Shown: one piece after another, positions 55,110 to 64,000 of the stretch | Position numbering within the stretch: position 1 is the stretch's first letter | Layout of the letters: each line of letters starts with the position of its first letter | Assembly: GCA_977006965.1 (NCBI GenBank) | Contig: OZ345355.1 | Span: forward strand, 1,736,001-1,800,000 | Length of the DNA stretch: 64,000 nucleotides | DNA from: Phymatolithon calcareum | Taxonomy: Eukaryota; Rhodophyta; Florideophyceae; Hapalidiales | Direction of reading: 5' to 3' | Program-made: the position numbers and the translations under genes | The notes under the pieces: model-generated | Told to the model about the DNA's origin: nothing | What the model saw: only the letters and a program-made list of their open reading frames with translations | The model's database searches: none

Positions 55110-57780
55110 TCATATCTACGGAACTGTGTTGCATGTAATGCTGTTTGCCTTTCTCAAAGCCCAGAGCATGGGCATATTTCGTTGTCAGTACATGGCGCTA
55201 GTGATCGGAAATTGCGTACGAGTGGAGGCCACCTTCCACTATCGAAAAAGGGACTCTCCAATTACCATTCAGGTTCCACTTTCTACCCATTGAGTATGAT
55301 ACATGATTTTCGGGCAATATTCTTCGCAAGACGACTGCTGCAAGTTGGGTTTCTTTTTTTGGAATACAACGGAAAAGTGATGCACGACTTATATTTAAGG
55401 CTTGTGGAGCGAAAACGAATACTGCGCAAGACTTGCTTGTCCAAAACAAACGTTCCATTTTGATTGATATAAAAATCATTAGTTGGGAAATCGATTTCGC
55501 ATAGATGATTTTTCCGCCGTGCACGGGTTTGCTAAGAAACTTGAATACCAAGTTAATATTAAGGACCTACTGTCGCATCTTTGAAGCGGACCCATTGGCC
55601 GAAAAATGCTCATAAAATGGATGACATTTTTAATTATGTCGTTCGCACTGACTGTTCTGTATCCCTTCAAGAAAATATTTAGAAACAAGTGAAATATTTT
55701 GAAATATGCAGTCAGCAAAAGTTTCCAATGCTCGGATGAAATCACTCATTACAGTAAAATGCTTACTGGGTTTCTTTCGAACAGTTTCAGCTTCTCGTCG
55801 GGCCGCAAACTGAATTTTACTATAGTTTTCGCATATTCCTTTGCTAATTTTGAAAATCTTTTTTGTCTCGCGACGCGAACGTTTTTACCACCTAGACGTT
55901 CGGATTTACAAAATTTGCGGTATTACTGTAGTAGCCTACAACTATTCGAAATTTTTGACCTAGGCAATAAGAAGTTAAATGAGTCGTTTTCGAGATAATT
56001 GTCCATCTTTGTACGCAATTCTTTTTCAAGATCAGAATTATGAAAAGTGCTCTGCATTCCTTTTTTCATCCCTTTTCTTTGCTTTTTTGACATTTATACA
56101 GCCTAAGTTCTTGCCTTTCCACAAAAGTTTGCGAAATGCGAACAACGGATCAGGATGTGGTCTTAGCTGCGCGTTTAAGGAGCTGCCCCGATTTTAGAAG
56201 GAACCGTATGCAGAGAATTTCTAGAAAAAGTTTCCGCGGCGTGAGGCAAGTTTTTTTCTCAGCCAATTATGTACTGCCATAACAGAAAGTGTCCAATGAG
56301 CTTCTCGGATTCCCAAGCTCATAAAAAATAAAAGTGAAAATCCAAGATGGGGGTGTAGGTCCTTAAGGTGGATAGAAACGCAAACCCAGTGTCTGTGGGA
56401 TGAAATGTGGCAATAGGTTGAGAGAGTGAGTAAAGATGCTAGGGCAGGTCTTGTTCTCAAGGTGAACTTGCTTTCTTTTTCAAGGCGGGGTGGCTGGTGC
56501 CACTTATATAGACTACGATAGCAAACGATCTAACCCTAAGGTAAAATGAAATTACGGAAATCACAACAACGCGAATGTCTAAGAATTTCTGATATGAAAG
56601 GAACCCCTCTTGCTTCGGTTATCAGCGGGTTGTTGAGTGGTTTTCCTTACACTGAGAACTGGATGATGGCACATATGATCAATCGCCGGTTCGAAATCCA
56701 CTTGGGTCGGCGAAATGTCACTGCTAGGGCCGAAAATATCTCTGTGCACCAATCAGCTCAAGCATCCTCATCTGACCTCCAGCAGGAGTATTGAGGGCGG
56801 TCGTAATTGATCAGCAGGTGTGTCCAAGTAATGCTGTAATCACCCGGTGAGATGTGTTTAAGTGTAATGTAATCCTGAGAGCGGGAACGCTGCATATGGC
56901 GGGGGCTGTGACGTGCCGTAAGCAGAGAAGCACGCATATTTTGCACTTGTTCTGCAATGCCGCCGAGTGCCATCAGCGTGACGAACAGATGCCGGCGGTA
57001 TGTAAAAATAATGACAAGAGGACGAGGATCTGAAGACGAGTCGGGGAGAGGCAGATGTAACAGAGACCAACGAATAGTGATTTTACCAATGTGAGTGCCA
57101 TCTCCCTTATACGAACTGTAAACGAACACGACAGGATGCCATCTTGTTCACGGACGACAACCAATAGAAGAAGAAGAGATGAATCAGCTGGAGCAGTAAA
57201 TCTTGCGCCCCAAAGAATCAGACCACTTTTCCAAGGGGAGCATATGTCGATCCCGTATGAAACGGAAACATTAGGGCGAAGATCGAATCATAAAAATTCC
57301 AGAGAAAGAAAAGAAAAACGTGGCAATATTTGGAGTTCATAATCGGCAGCTTGACTCCTTGCTTCGTAAGAACTAGCTAGAATGAAGGTTGGCGGCGAAG
57401 ATTTGTCAATAATTCTTGACACAGCGATCTCCTCATAATTGGCTCTGCACAGCGCGCGACTCGTTTTTCAGAACGTTTGTTAATAAGTGATACGACATTG
57501 GGCTTGCGTTTCTCCCCCCTCCTGTACATTCCTCGGTGTATATGTATGCAGAATAATCCTTAATTAGAATCGATCATTTCCAGTACTCTTCTAATTCTAT
57601 CAGAATATTTCTAAAATTTAGTAGTTGGATTGTACTTAGCAGAACGAATAATATTTTCCAAACATGTTGCAATTTCATCAAAACTTCTTGCTTTTCGAAA
57701 TCAAGCTGCTTCTCGACCAGTAGGTACGAATTTCTATACGTGCGCTAAAATATAACGAAATCGATTATGATAACAGTTTG
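55110..57780. other. No gene recognised
   Basis: Several frames of 70-123 codons on both strands (for example 56758-57129 minus, 56546-56794 plus) lack domains, signal peptides or supporting signals. Confidence 0.3.
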
Positions 57781-58113
57781 ATCATCTTTGGGCAGAGTAG
57801 GAGCCGGGGAACGAACCGAGTACCCTTTGCACGATCGACACGTCGCCATCTATGATAAAATGCTCTCTTCGATCGCCACGACAGCCAGCATGCAGTACCG
57901 TTAAGAATCTTGTTCCCTGATACGAAAATGTGATGCATTCGGCTTCCGTTTGATATGTCCAAATGAAGGAGTCTGCATGCTGTGCTGCATAGCCTGTATC
58001 AAATATCGAGAGAAATCGAACCCCCTCATTAGTGTTCCTCTTCCCACCCTCCCTGACCCTGCACAGTACAGTAATTATATCTGCTGAACAAAACCCCACT
58101 TTCCGCCGGGGGA

Positions 58114-58132
58114 TGCGGGAAATATCGATCTC
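58114..58132 (-). promoter_or_regulatory. 19-bp motif, inverted partner of the one upstream of the 59125 gene
   Basis: On the minus strand it reads GAGATCGATATTTCCCGCA followed by CCCCCGGC, matching 59054-59072 on the plus strand. Possible shared cis-element, or the ends of an unrecognised ~960-bp element. Confidence 0.4.
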
Positions 58133-58780
58133 CCCAGCGCATGGCCTTTACAGGAAATTATGTTTCATATTGCAAACTGTAAGTAGGTGTGGAGAAGCAT
58201 GTCGTCCAAATTGCTCTTCTTCCTATGAACTAAAGCGCTCTTTGACGGAATCTCATCATAATTGGCCCATAGAGCCTGTATTAAGCATAATGCTTATTTC
58301 GTAGGACTGTCCCTGGTTTTCCTGGTCCTCGTTGTCAAAAAGATATCATATTTGCTGCACGTAACAGGCGTTCCGCTTTCTTCGCCTTTTCGTGAACGAT
58401 TTCACGAAACGCGCTCACTAAAACAGCGAAATCTTTAAGAGCCGATTTCTCTGCCATGGACGAGAGCAGCATAAAAATTGCAGCGTATCCTCGATGACGT
58501 CGTGCGCCCCTACTGAAATATCAAGTTTTTCTTACGAAACTCTTACGTTTAGTACGAAATCTGGTCGCCTCAAAATGGCTAAATCGGCTGGAAACAGCGA
58601 TTTCGCGAAACTATGACGGTCGATATGTCCATGAAGAAATTTTTATTTCGTAAATGTTTTTCGAGAAAAGGCTTCGGGGGCGGATTCTCTACAGGGTACA
58701 CTTATGTCTTGCAAGAGTAAAAAATTCCGTCCTTGAGAGATCGGCGCTTAAAGTTCTATAGAGTCCTTGCGTTTCGCACG

Positions 58781-58843
58781 AAACAGCTGCCCCGGCGACG
58801 AAAACAGCTGCCCCGGCGATGAAAACAGCTGCCCCGGCGAAGG
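58781..58843. repeat. Minisatellite, three 21-bp units
   Basis: AAACAGCTGCCCCGGCGATGA repeated three times with one or two changes. One plus-strand frame reads TAAPA.KTAAPA.KTAAPA. Confidence 0.85.
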
Positions 58844-59053
58844 GCACGGAACCTTTCTTTGATACGGCACTGGGGTCAAAAAAGCGCACTAAATTGACGC
58901 AACTTGCAGTAGTGCAGGGATGCTGGAGGTTGGAGAAATCAGTGTAATGCGCACGATCCAGACAGCAATGCAATACTAATTAATCTCAAACGCAAGATAT
59001 AGGGGTTTGCTAGACCCAAAATTCTTCCGTGGTCGAAGCAATTCTAAAGTGGT

Positions 59054-59072
59054 GAGATCGATATTTCCCGCA
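59054..59072 (+). promoter_or_regulatory. 19-bp motif upstream of the 172-aa secreted protein gene
   Basis: GAGATCGATATTTCCCGCA, 52 bases before the ATG at 59125. The same sequence occurs inverted at 58114-58132, with extra similarity on the CCCCCGGC side. Confidence 0.4.
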
Positions 59073-59124
59073 GCCCCCCGGCCATGCCACGATCGATCAA
59101 GCTTTTGCGCAAACTCCTGCGCCC

Positions 59125-59643
59125 ATGATGACCGCCCGTCATTTCGCCCTCTTCGTCCTGGTCGTCCTCGTCACCGTTCCCTCGTGCCTTGCCAAGGTGT
59201 GCTTCCCTTCGTGTCGTTTCCGACTCTGCTCCGGTGTGCAATCTTTCCGTGGCGGCCGTTCCGATGTCGCGCGCACAGGGGCGATATGCCTGGACGGCGA
59301 AGCGATCGGAGCCGTAGGTTCCGTCGGTGAAACGTACGTGTACACGGATCGTGCGATTCTGATTTCAAAGTGGAAGCCCAACGGCCTCCTTCAGAACTTT
59401 GCGCCGCATTTTCTCGGCATTTATCCACTCAGTGGTAAGCCAGGATCCGGTGTTGGTCATCAGCGCCCGCAGGCTAATCAGGGTCGATTTGCGATTGGAA
59501 AGTGCTATAAGATTCCCATTCAAAGCTATCAGTCGCTCAAGTCTGATGGTACTGTTAAGGACAATGTTTTCTTGAATGATGCACGAGTTGATTGCATTGC
59601 CGTCAGGCTCCTGGCGCCGCAATGCGCTGTGAAGAAGGCGTGA
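59125..59643 (+). CDS. Secreted protein of unknown function (172 aa)
   Basis: ATG at 59125 followed by a classic signal peptide (MMTARHFALFVLVVLVTVPS, then CLA, cleavage after about residue 23). The mature part has seven cysteines: a cluster C26, C30, C35, then C55, C127, C157 and C167. It has no transmembrane segment and no recognised domain. It is intronless, with AATAAA at 59715-59720, 72 bases past the TGA stop. A 19-bp motif lies just upstream. Same strand as the Cys-module gene about 1 kb downstream. Likely extracellular. Function not recognised. Confidence 0.7.
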   Translation: MMTARHFALFVLVVLVTVPSCLAKVCFPSCRFRLCSGVQSFRGGRSDVARTGAICLDGEAIGAVGSVGETYVYTDRAILISKWKPNGLLQNFAPHFLGIYPLSGKPGSGVGHQRPQANQGRFAIGKCYKIPIQSYQSLKSDGTVKDNVFLNDARVDCIAVRLLAPQCAVKKA

Positions 59644-59714
59644 TATGCTGGCTTGGCGGAGACAGAGTAGAAATTGCTCGAGTGTTTAGCGTGTTCATGT
59701 TGTCAAATTACTAA

Positions 59715-59720
59715 AATAAA
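59715..59720 (+). terminator. Poly(A) signal of the 172-aa secreted protein gene
   Basis: AATAAA, 72 bases after the stop codon. Confidence 0.6.
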
Positions 59721-60651
59721 ACTTGACTGTTCTGCATTTCAATCTCATTTCTGATCCGCGTTTTTTAAAACTTTCCAATACCATCGCGATGGGTACAGTC
59801 ATTCCCGATGGCAACCACTTTAGATGTGAAAAGTCGAGTTGGACTGTGCAATATCTTGGTGCAGTAGCGCGAATATCCGAACTTGATGAGTTCTTTAACC
59901 ATGGATTGTCTTAGGACATGAACAAGAAATAAGTCTTCTGGATATTCCTACAAGCTCGCAGGTGAGCATTTATCCTGTGACGCCACGAGAAAGGAGCTTG
60001 GAGCTCCTGACGTTTACGGAAATGGCAACAAGAGGCATTGAATATCTTCCGACGCTCCTTCGGAAAGAAGTAAATTTCCATGAGAAGACTGTGTTTCGTT
60101 CAGTTGTGCATTTCGTCATTCCCCAATTCAGGGAATAATATTCCACTTCTTCGCTGTGTGCTAATGATTTTCTGTAGTACCGAGTTAACTCCGTCATACT
60201 GTGCGCGTCCAGGCCACAGACGTCATCGATGATCCTACAGTACAGTCCAGTTCATCTGAAGCAATGCCGAGCATCCTCCGACCAGGCGAGACTAGTCCAT
60301 TAATAAGCAATATCTGCAGGCCGCCATTCAGGTCGAATCGCAGCTGTTTACCAATGCGGTACAAAAGTACTGTATGATACGTGGTGCGGCACACAGCAAC
60401 TGTGTGAAGAGTCTTTACAATAATTGATATTGCTCGATCTGCACGTCTCAAAAATGCAAAATATATGATACAACTCATCCAGCAATGAACATTCTCCAGT
60501 GCAACAGTCGAAGCACGGGCAAGGTGCACTCCATTGCATGCGCTTTGCCAGCAGTGGAAGCAGGAGCCATGGAGAGCAAGATATCTGTGCTGCACCCCTT
60601 TGGTGCATATCCTCCAAGTCGGAGACAAAGCTACCGCGTTCAACAATCGCA

Positions 60652-61818
60652 ATGGCGAACCTCATTCTCCCATCATTCGCCCTTCTCGTTATTGTCGCCT
60701 GTGTGACATTCAGTGCGCATGCTCTTCCAGCTCTGCCTGTTCGCGCCGGTTTCTCCTGCACTATAGGCGTCACCACGTGCGAACCGAATACGCAGTGCAT
60801 ATCCGTGGCCGGCAAGGAAACCTGCGTACCTCTTCCGGACTACTCTCGCGAAGGCAGAAGTGACATTCTCGGCACATGCGAGTCTGATAGAAATTGCGTC
60901 AAAAATTTAATTTGTCGTCAGGGACGCTGCCACAAACGATTCTTCGGCGAAACCTGCCAGATCACCCACCTTTTGTGGGAGTACCGTTGCGAGGGATTCC
61001 AGAGCTGTGTTGACGGCATTTGTCAGTATGGCTACGCCGGATCTCCGTGTACGACAACCTGGCGATATACACGCTGCTTACCGGGCTTGCGTTGTGTCGG
61101 TGACGAAGGTCCGAATGCACCGCCGCATGCACCCGGAACTTGTAAGCCGATCAAGGAGGGCGATAAATGTCTGTTTGGAAGTGAGTGTCCTGTCGGATTG
61201 ATTTGTGGAACACGAGGCACTTGTGCCAAGGACGTTAGCGGGCAGTATTGCCATACCGATTTCTGGTGTCCTTCGGGTGCTATTTGTGTTAATGGACAGT
61301 GCAAGTACAGCGTAACGCCTTCGGAGAACCGCGGCCTAGAAGAAGCGCGTGCCAAGGAATGTGGGACGGAGATGGATTGTCCCAGTGAAGATTACCACGG
61401 TGTGGCTACCGACATGCAGTGCCTCAATGGAGTGTGCCTGCCACGAGGTCTACAGCGGAAGTGTACGACCGATAAATACGGAACGGATAGCTGTGGACAT
61501 GCTGCGGTGTGCCGAAACGGAAAGTGTGTTGAGGCTGTCAGGGGAAGGAAGTGCGGAAGTAATTTGGAATGCTATTACGGTATGCGATGTGAGTACTGGA
61601 AGAAGAAAAAGGCGACTTGCGCTGTCACAGGTGTGGGCAGAAAGTGCAAAACTCTTCGCCAGTGTCCAGCGGGCATGGCGTGCAAGACTGGGACTTGTGT
61701 TCTCGGTGTCGAGGGTGACTATTGCGTGCACCACAGCCAATGCACGAACGGTCTGTATTGCCTCAAGAGGACGTGCACAACTTCCTTGGATTTCATCTGC
61801 GGTGATAAATGCGTGTGA
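60652..61818 (+). CDS. Secreted protein of eleven four-Cys modules (388 aa)
   Basis: The start at 60652 is chosen because a signal peptide begins there (MANLILPSFALLVIVACVTF, cleavage after A24). The frame is open from 60499, but the extra residues would precede the signal. The mature part has 46 cysteines: eleven modules of C-x(5-9)-C-x(4-9)-C-x(3-10)-C, many of the form ..C....CP.G..C..G.C. Examples are CLFGSECPVGLICGTRGTC and CKTLRQCPAGMACKTGTC. A final CGDKC completes it. The layout resembles EGF-like or Dickkopf/prokineticin-type Cys-rich repeats, i.e. a rigid disulfide-bonded extracellular protein for binding or adhesion. The family cannot be fixed by eye. It is intronless, with AATAAA at 62014-62019 and 62124-62129. 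Confidence 0.82.
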   Translation: MANLILPSFALLVIVACVTFSAHALPALPVRAGFSCTIGVTTCEPNTQCISVAGKETCVPLPDYSREGRSDILGTCESDRNCVKNLICRQGRCHKRFFGETCQITHLLWEYRCEGFQSCVDGICQYGYAGSPCTTTWRYTRCLPGLRCVGDEGPNAPPHAPGTCKPIKEGDKCLFGSECPVGLICGTRGTCAKDVSGQYCHTDFWCPSGAICVNGQCKYSVTPSENRGLEEARAKECGTEMDCPSEDYHGVATDMQCLNGVCLPRGLQRKCTTDKYGTDSCGHAAVCRNGKCVEAVRGRKCGSNLECYYGMRCEYWKKKKATCAVTGVGRKCKTLRQCPAGMACKTGTCVLGVEGDYCVHHSQCTNGLYCLKRTCTTSLDFICGDKCV

Positions 61819-62013
61819 TATCGAGGAGTCTGACAATTGGTCGACTTGCGATTGATTGTGGAGTAGTTTTATCTGTATCTTGATCTTTCCAGGAACATGT
61901 TGTGTTCAGTTTGTTTCCGCATCATCCTTTGGTCGCAATGTTTGCAAAGAAAGACAAGAACGACGAAGCCAGGTACGCAAGAGTGGAGAAAGGTGGTGGC
62001 TAGTGAAAACCTA

Positions 62014-62019
62014 AATAAA
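62014..62019 (+). terminator. Poly(A) signal of the Cys-module gene
   Basis: AATAAA, 195 bases after the TGA stop. A second AATAAA follows at 62124-62129. Confidence 0.55.
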
Positions 62020-62129
62020 CGCGGAATCAATCGAAATGTCTGAACATTCAAGCATCGCGGTCAGGATCGCTGCGTAAAATGTGAACGGGGCGTCATTCTG
62101 TACATAAATTGAGTTCCACTTTCAATAAA

Positions 62130-62810
62130 GGTGTCTCGCCAATTTAATTCGAAGTTTGGTGCTCGCTTGACAGATGTCTCTGCGGGGCGCGTAACGAAAA
62201 CCTTGCGGACCGGTTTTTGACGTGAGATCTCTAAGGGCCTCATGATTCTTCGCTCGAATAATCATGCTAGGGTCTCTCTTCTGTCTTTCCACTTTACAAA
62301 ACGGCAACTCTGCTCATTTTGTGCTCCTTTTTCAGAAGCTGCGGGAATAGGCGACCTAAATTCCGGTATAGTTCCAGCAAACTGGAAGCACGCAATAAGA
62401 TTCTAGCTGCCACAGAGCTGGAAGGTGATCGGAAATCTACATAAGCAGTTTCGCCCCGTAGTTTTAGTGGAGCAGCATCGCATCGCAGAGTGTGCATACG
62501 TTTCCAAGGGAAAACCAAACTTTTACCTTTGAAAAAAGAAGAAAAACTTGCATTACATAATCCAAGAAAGCACTTAAAGAGCTTTTGCTAATCAGCAAGA
62601 CCACGATCGAGTGCATGGAAAACGAAGAAGGACTGCCCTGAAATTAAGATACGAGAAGTTTCGTAGATGTCCCTCAGGACACGAAGCCTAATAGCGGGAA
62701 CTCCAGCAGTGAACCCATAAGAACACCTCATAGAAGTTAGGACGATCTAGATTTCAAACTTTCCCCACCGCCTATGGCAACCATTAGGTTTGAGCGGTCT
62801 ACGCTCTGAA
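62130..62810. other. No gene recognised
   Basis: Short frames only. Confidence 0.35.
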
Positions 62811-62814
62811 AGGT

Positions 62815-62890
62815 AGCAACTGAGGATGCCTTGCCTGTATATTCGTAAATCTGTTAGGTTTTTAAATAAACTTCAATTGAAAGAAAAAGC
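62815..62890 (+). repeat. Repeat family C 3' end
   Basis: GAGGATGCCTTGCCTGTATA, then TTCGTAAATCTG, then GTTTTTAAATAAACTTC matches the ends at 2670-2745 and 4356-4367. Confidence 0.55.
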
Positions 62891-63299
62891 TACATAATGC
62901 TGCAAAGAAGTGGATATAACACCGTAAAGATACAATCAGATACTTGGCTCCCATTTTATCTTGGTCCGACCTAGTGTCGGCTTTTATACCCACTTGCTAC
63001 ACCCTGAGCGTTCAGGATTCGTGCAAGGATGGTACACGTAATTACTAAATTGGGGAACATGAATAAATCCGTGTCATCCCCATATGGTTCCGCGACGCAT
63101 AACAGCAGTATTAGGAGACCACGACAAACTTCAAGAATAGACACGAAACAGAAGGACTCCATAGTCGTGAGAGAACATCACACAAAATACATGCTGCTGC
63201 TCGGCAGCATCATAAGCACCCAACTTGGTCTGCTTGCTTGTGTGATTTCACAACACATAATCCAGAAGCAGACACTTGGTGCAGGCCAATATAATTCGT

Positions 63300-64000
63300 A
63301 ATTAAGTGGATTAATTGAGAAGGTACTGTACTATGTGTCGCAACGTGAGGAAAGTCGGCGCCTTTCTTAGTATTCTACTACACTCGAAATTTCAGTCGCC
63401 TTAATCAGAATCACGTAGTATCTCGTCAATGGCTCGGGCCTCGTTGGTCTCCTCTGAAGGGTTCCACGTAGAGGGCTGACATCCATTTATTCATTCATTT
63501 TGCGAATTTCCCTTGTGGGGCTAGCAACGTCTTGAGGGTCTAAGCTTCTTCCATTATAATCTGTTTGCTGCGAGTTTGACTGCTGCTTGCACGTCGAGAT
63601 CCAGGACGTCGCCAAAGATTGACTCTGAGATTGGACGGACGCAGTGAAATGGCACTTGACGAACCAAGCGACTTTCGTCCATCCTAAGGATGCGTCCAAG
63701 CCAGCTCCATCGTATGTCTCTGGCGTACAATACGACATCGATAGTGGGGTCTTCCCGATATTCTGGACAACATCTTGGCGCCTGTGCCTCTGAGTTTTTT
63801 CCGAACATTTTCGGTTAGCTTCCATGATTCGCAACCGTAGAGGAGAATTGATAGGACAGAGGAGCACAGGATACGTAATCGGAGATCCTGGGATAGGATC
63901 CTATCCGTAAGAATCCGTTTGAATTCTTGGAAGCGAGACCAGGCTATTGCAACGCGGTGATTATCGGGTCTCCAATGGCGGACTGTAGTGCTCCCAGATA
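63300..64000 (-). mobile_element. LINE reverse transcriptase C-terminal part and 3' tail, cut by the window edge
   Basis: On the minus strand from 64000: RFQEFKRILTDRILSQDLRL, then SILLYGCESWKLTENVRKKL, is the RT thumb seen in many LINEs. RWSWLGRILRMDESRLVRQV and IFGDVLDLDVQAAVKLAAN form the C-terminal end. Two frame changes are present. The family D sequence at 63480-63300 follows as the 3' tail. The same C-terminus occurs at 41860-42180. Confidence 0.82.

Noticed and set aside
56758-57129. 123-codon minus-strand open frame
   Set aside because: No start context, domain, signal peptide or conserved copy. It could be real, but cannot be supported from sequence.
60194-60815. 150-codon minus-strand frames upstream of the Cys-module gene
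   Set aside because: They overlap the promoter and signal-peptide region of a well-supported gene and show no domain.
62952-62988. TATA-like TATAAAAG and a 30-codon hydrophobic minus-strand frame
   Set aside because: The ATG falls about where transcription would start, and the frame ends within a family C repeat. Not enough to call a gene.
1-64000. CRISPR arrays, rRNA and tRNA genes, bacterial operons
   Set aside because: No regular spacer-repeat array, no recognisable rRNA or tRNA cloverleaf sequence, and gene structure and elements are eukaryotic throughout.

Overview
This is nuclear DNA of a eukaryote, about 45% GC by eye. It carries a dense layer of retrotransposons and DNA transposons, with a few single-exon genes that have eukaryotic features: signal peptides, AATAAA poly(A) signals and, in one case, a TATA box. 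No rRNA, tRNA, bacterial operon or CRISPR array was seen. I cannot place the organism. The Ty1/copia element has the integrase style I associate with fungal copies, the Ty3 element is a chromovirus, and the genes look intron-poor. That fits a fungus, oomycete or alga, but no marker gene decides it.

Host genes. Four intronless genes for predicted secreted proteins are supported: an S1 (chymotrypsin-fold) serine protease on the minus strand (8559-9377); an 84-residue Cys-rich peptide with a TATA box (36690-36944); a 172-residue secreted protein (59125-59643); and a 388-residue protein made of eleven four-Cys modules (60652-61818). The last two are neighbours on the same strand. All look like extracellular products, and no pathway links them.

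Mobile elements, left to right. LINE reverse-transcriptase remnant (1-1745). 5'-truncated Ty3 chromovirus with PPT and 3' LTR (11450-15119). Complete but decayed Ty1/copia element with both LTRs and a TTTCC target duplication (19886-25846). Two internally deleted hAT elements in inverted orientation, each with an 8-bp target duplication (26330-27140, 28352-29315). LINE RNase H tails (30870-31490, 40250-40760). hAT-like MITE (37670-37996). LINE 3' ends (41860-42180, 63300-64000). piggyBac with perfect TIRs and TTAA (44925-47975). A TIR element (48790-52100) with a third hAT (50319-51689) nested in it, ending in a ~450-bp palindrome. Second copy of the Ty3 family (52600-55100).

Most unusual signal. 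At least three unrelated-looking dispersed repeat families (A, B, C; about 25 copies in 64 kb) end in the same way. A short conserved C-terminus closes in ...FK-stop, and the TAA stop lies inside an AATAAA signal (CTTTTAAATAAA). A family-specific conserved tail follows. They look like relics of retroposed genes, or of non-autonomous elements sharing one 3' recognition sequence, and I could not assign them to any known family.
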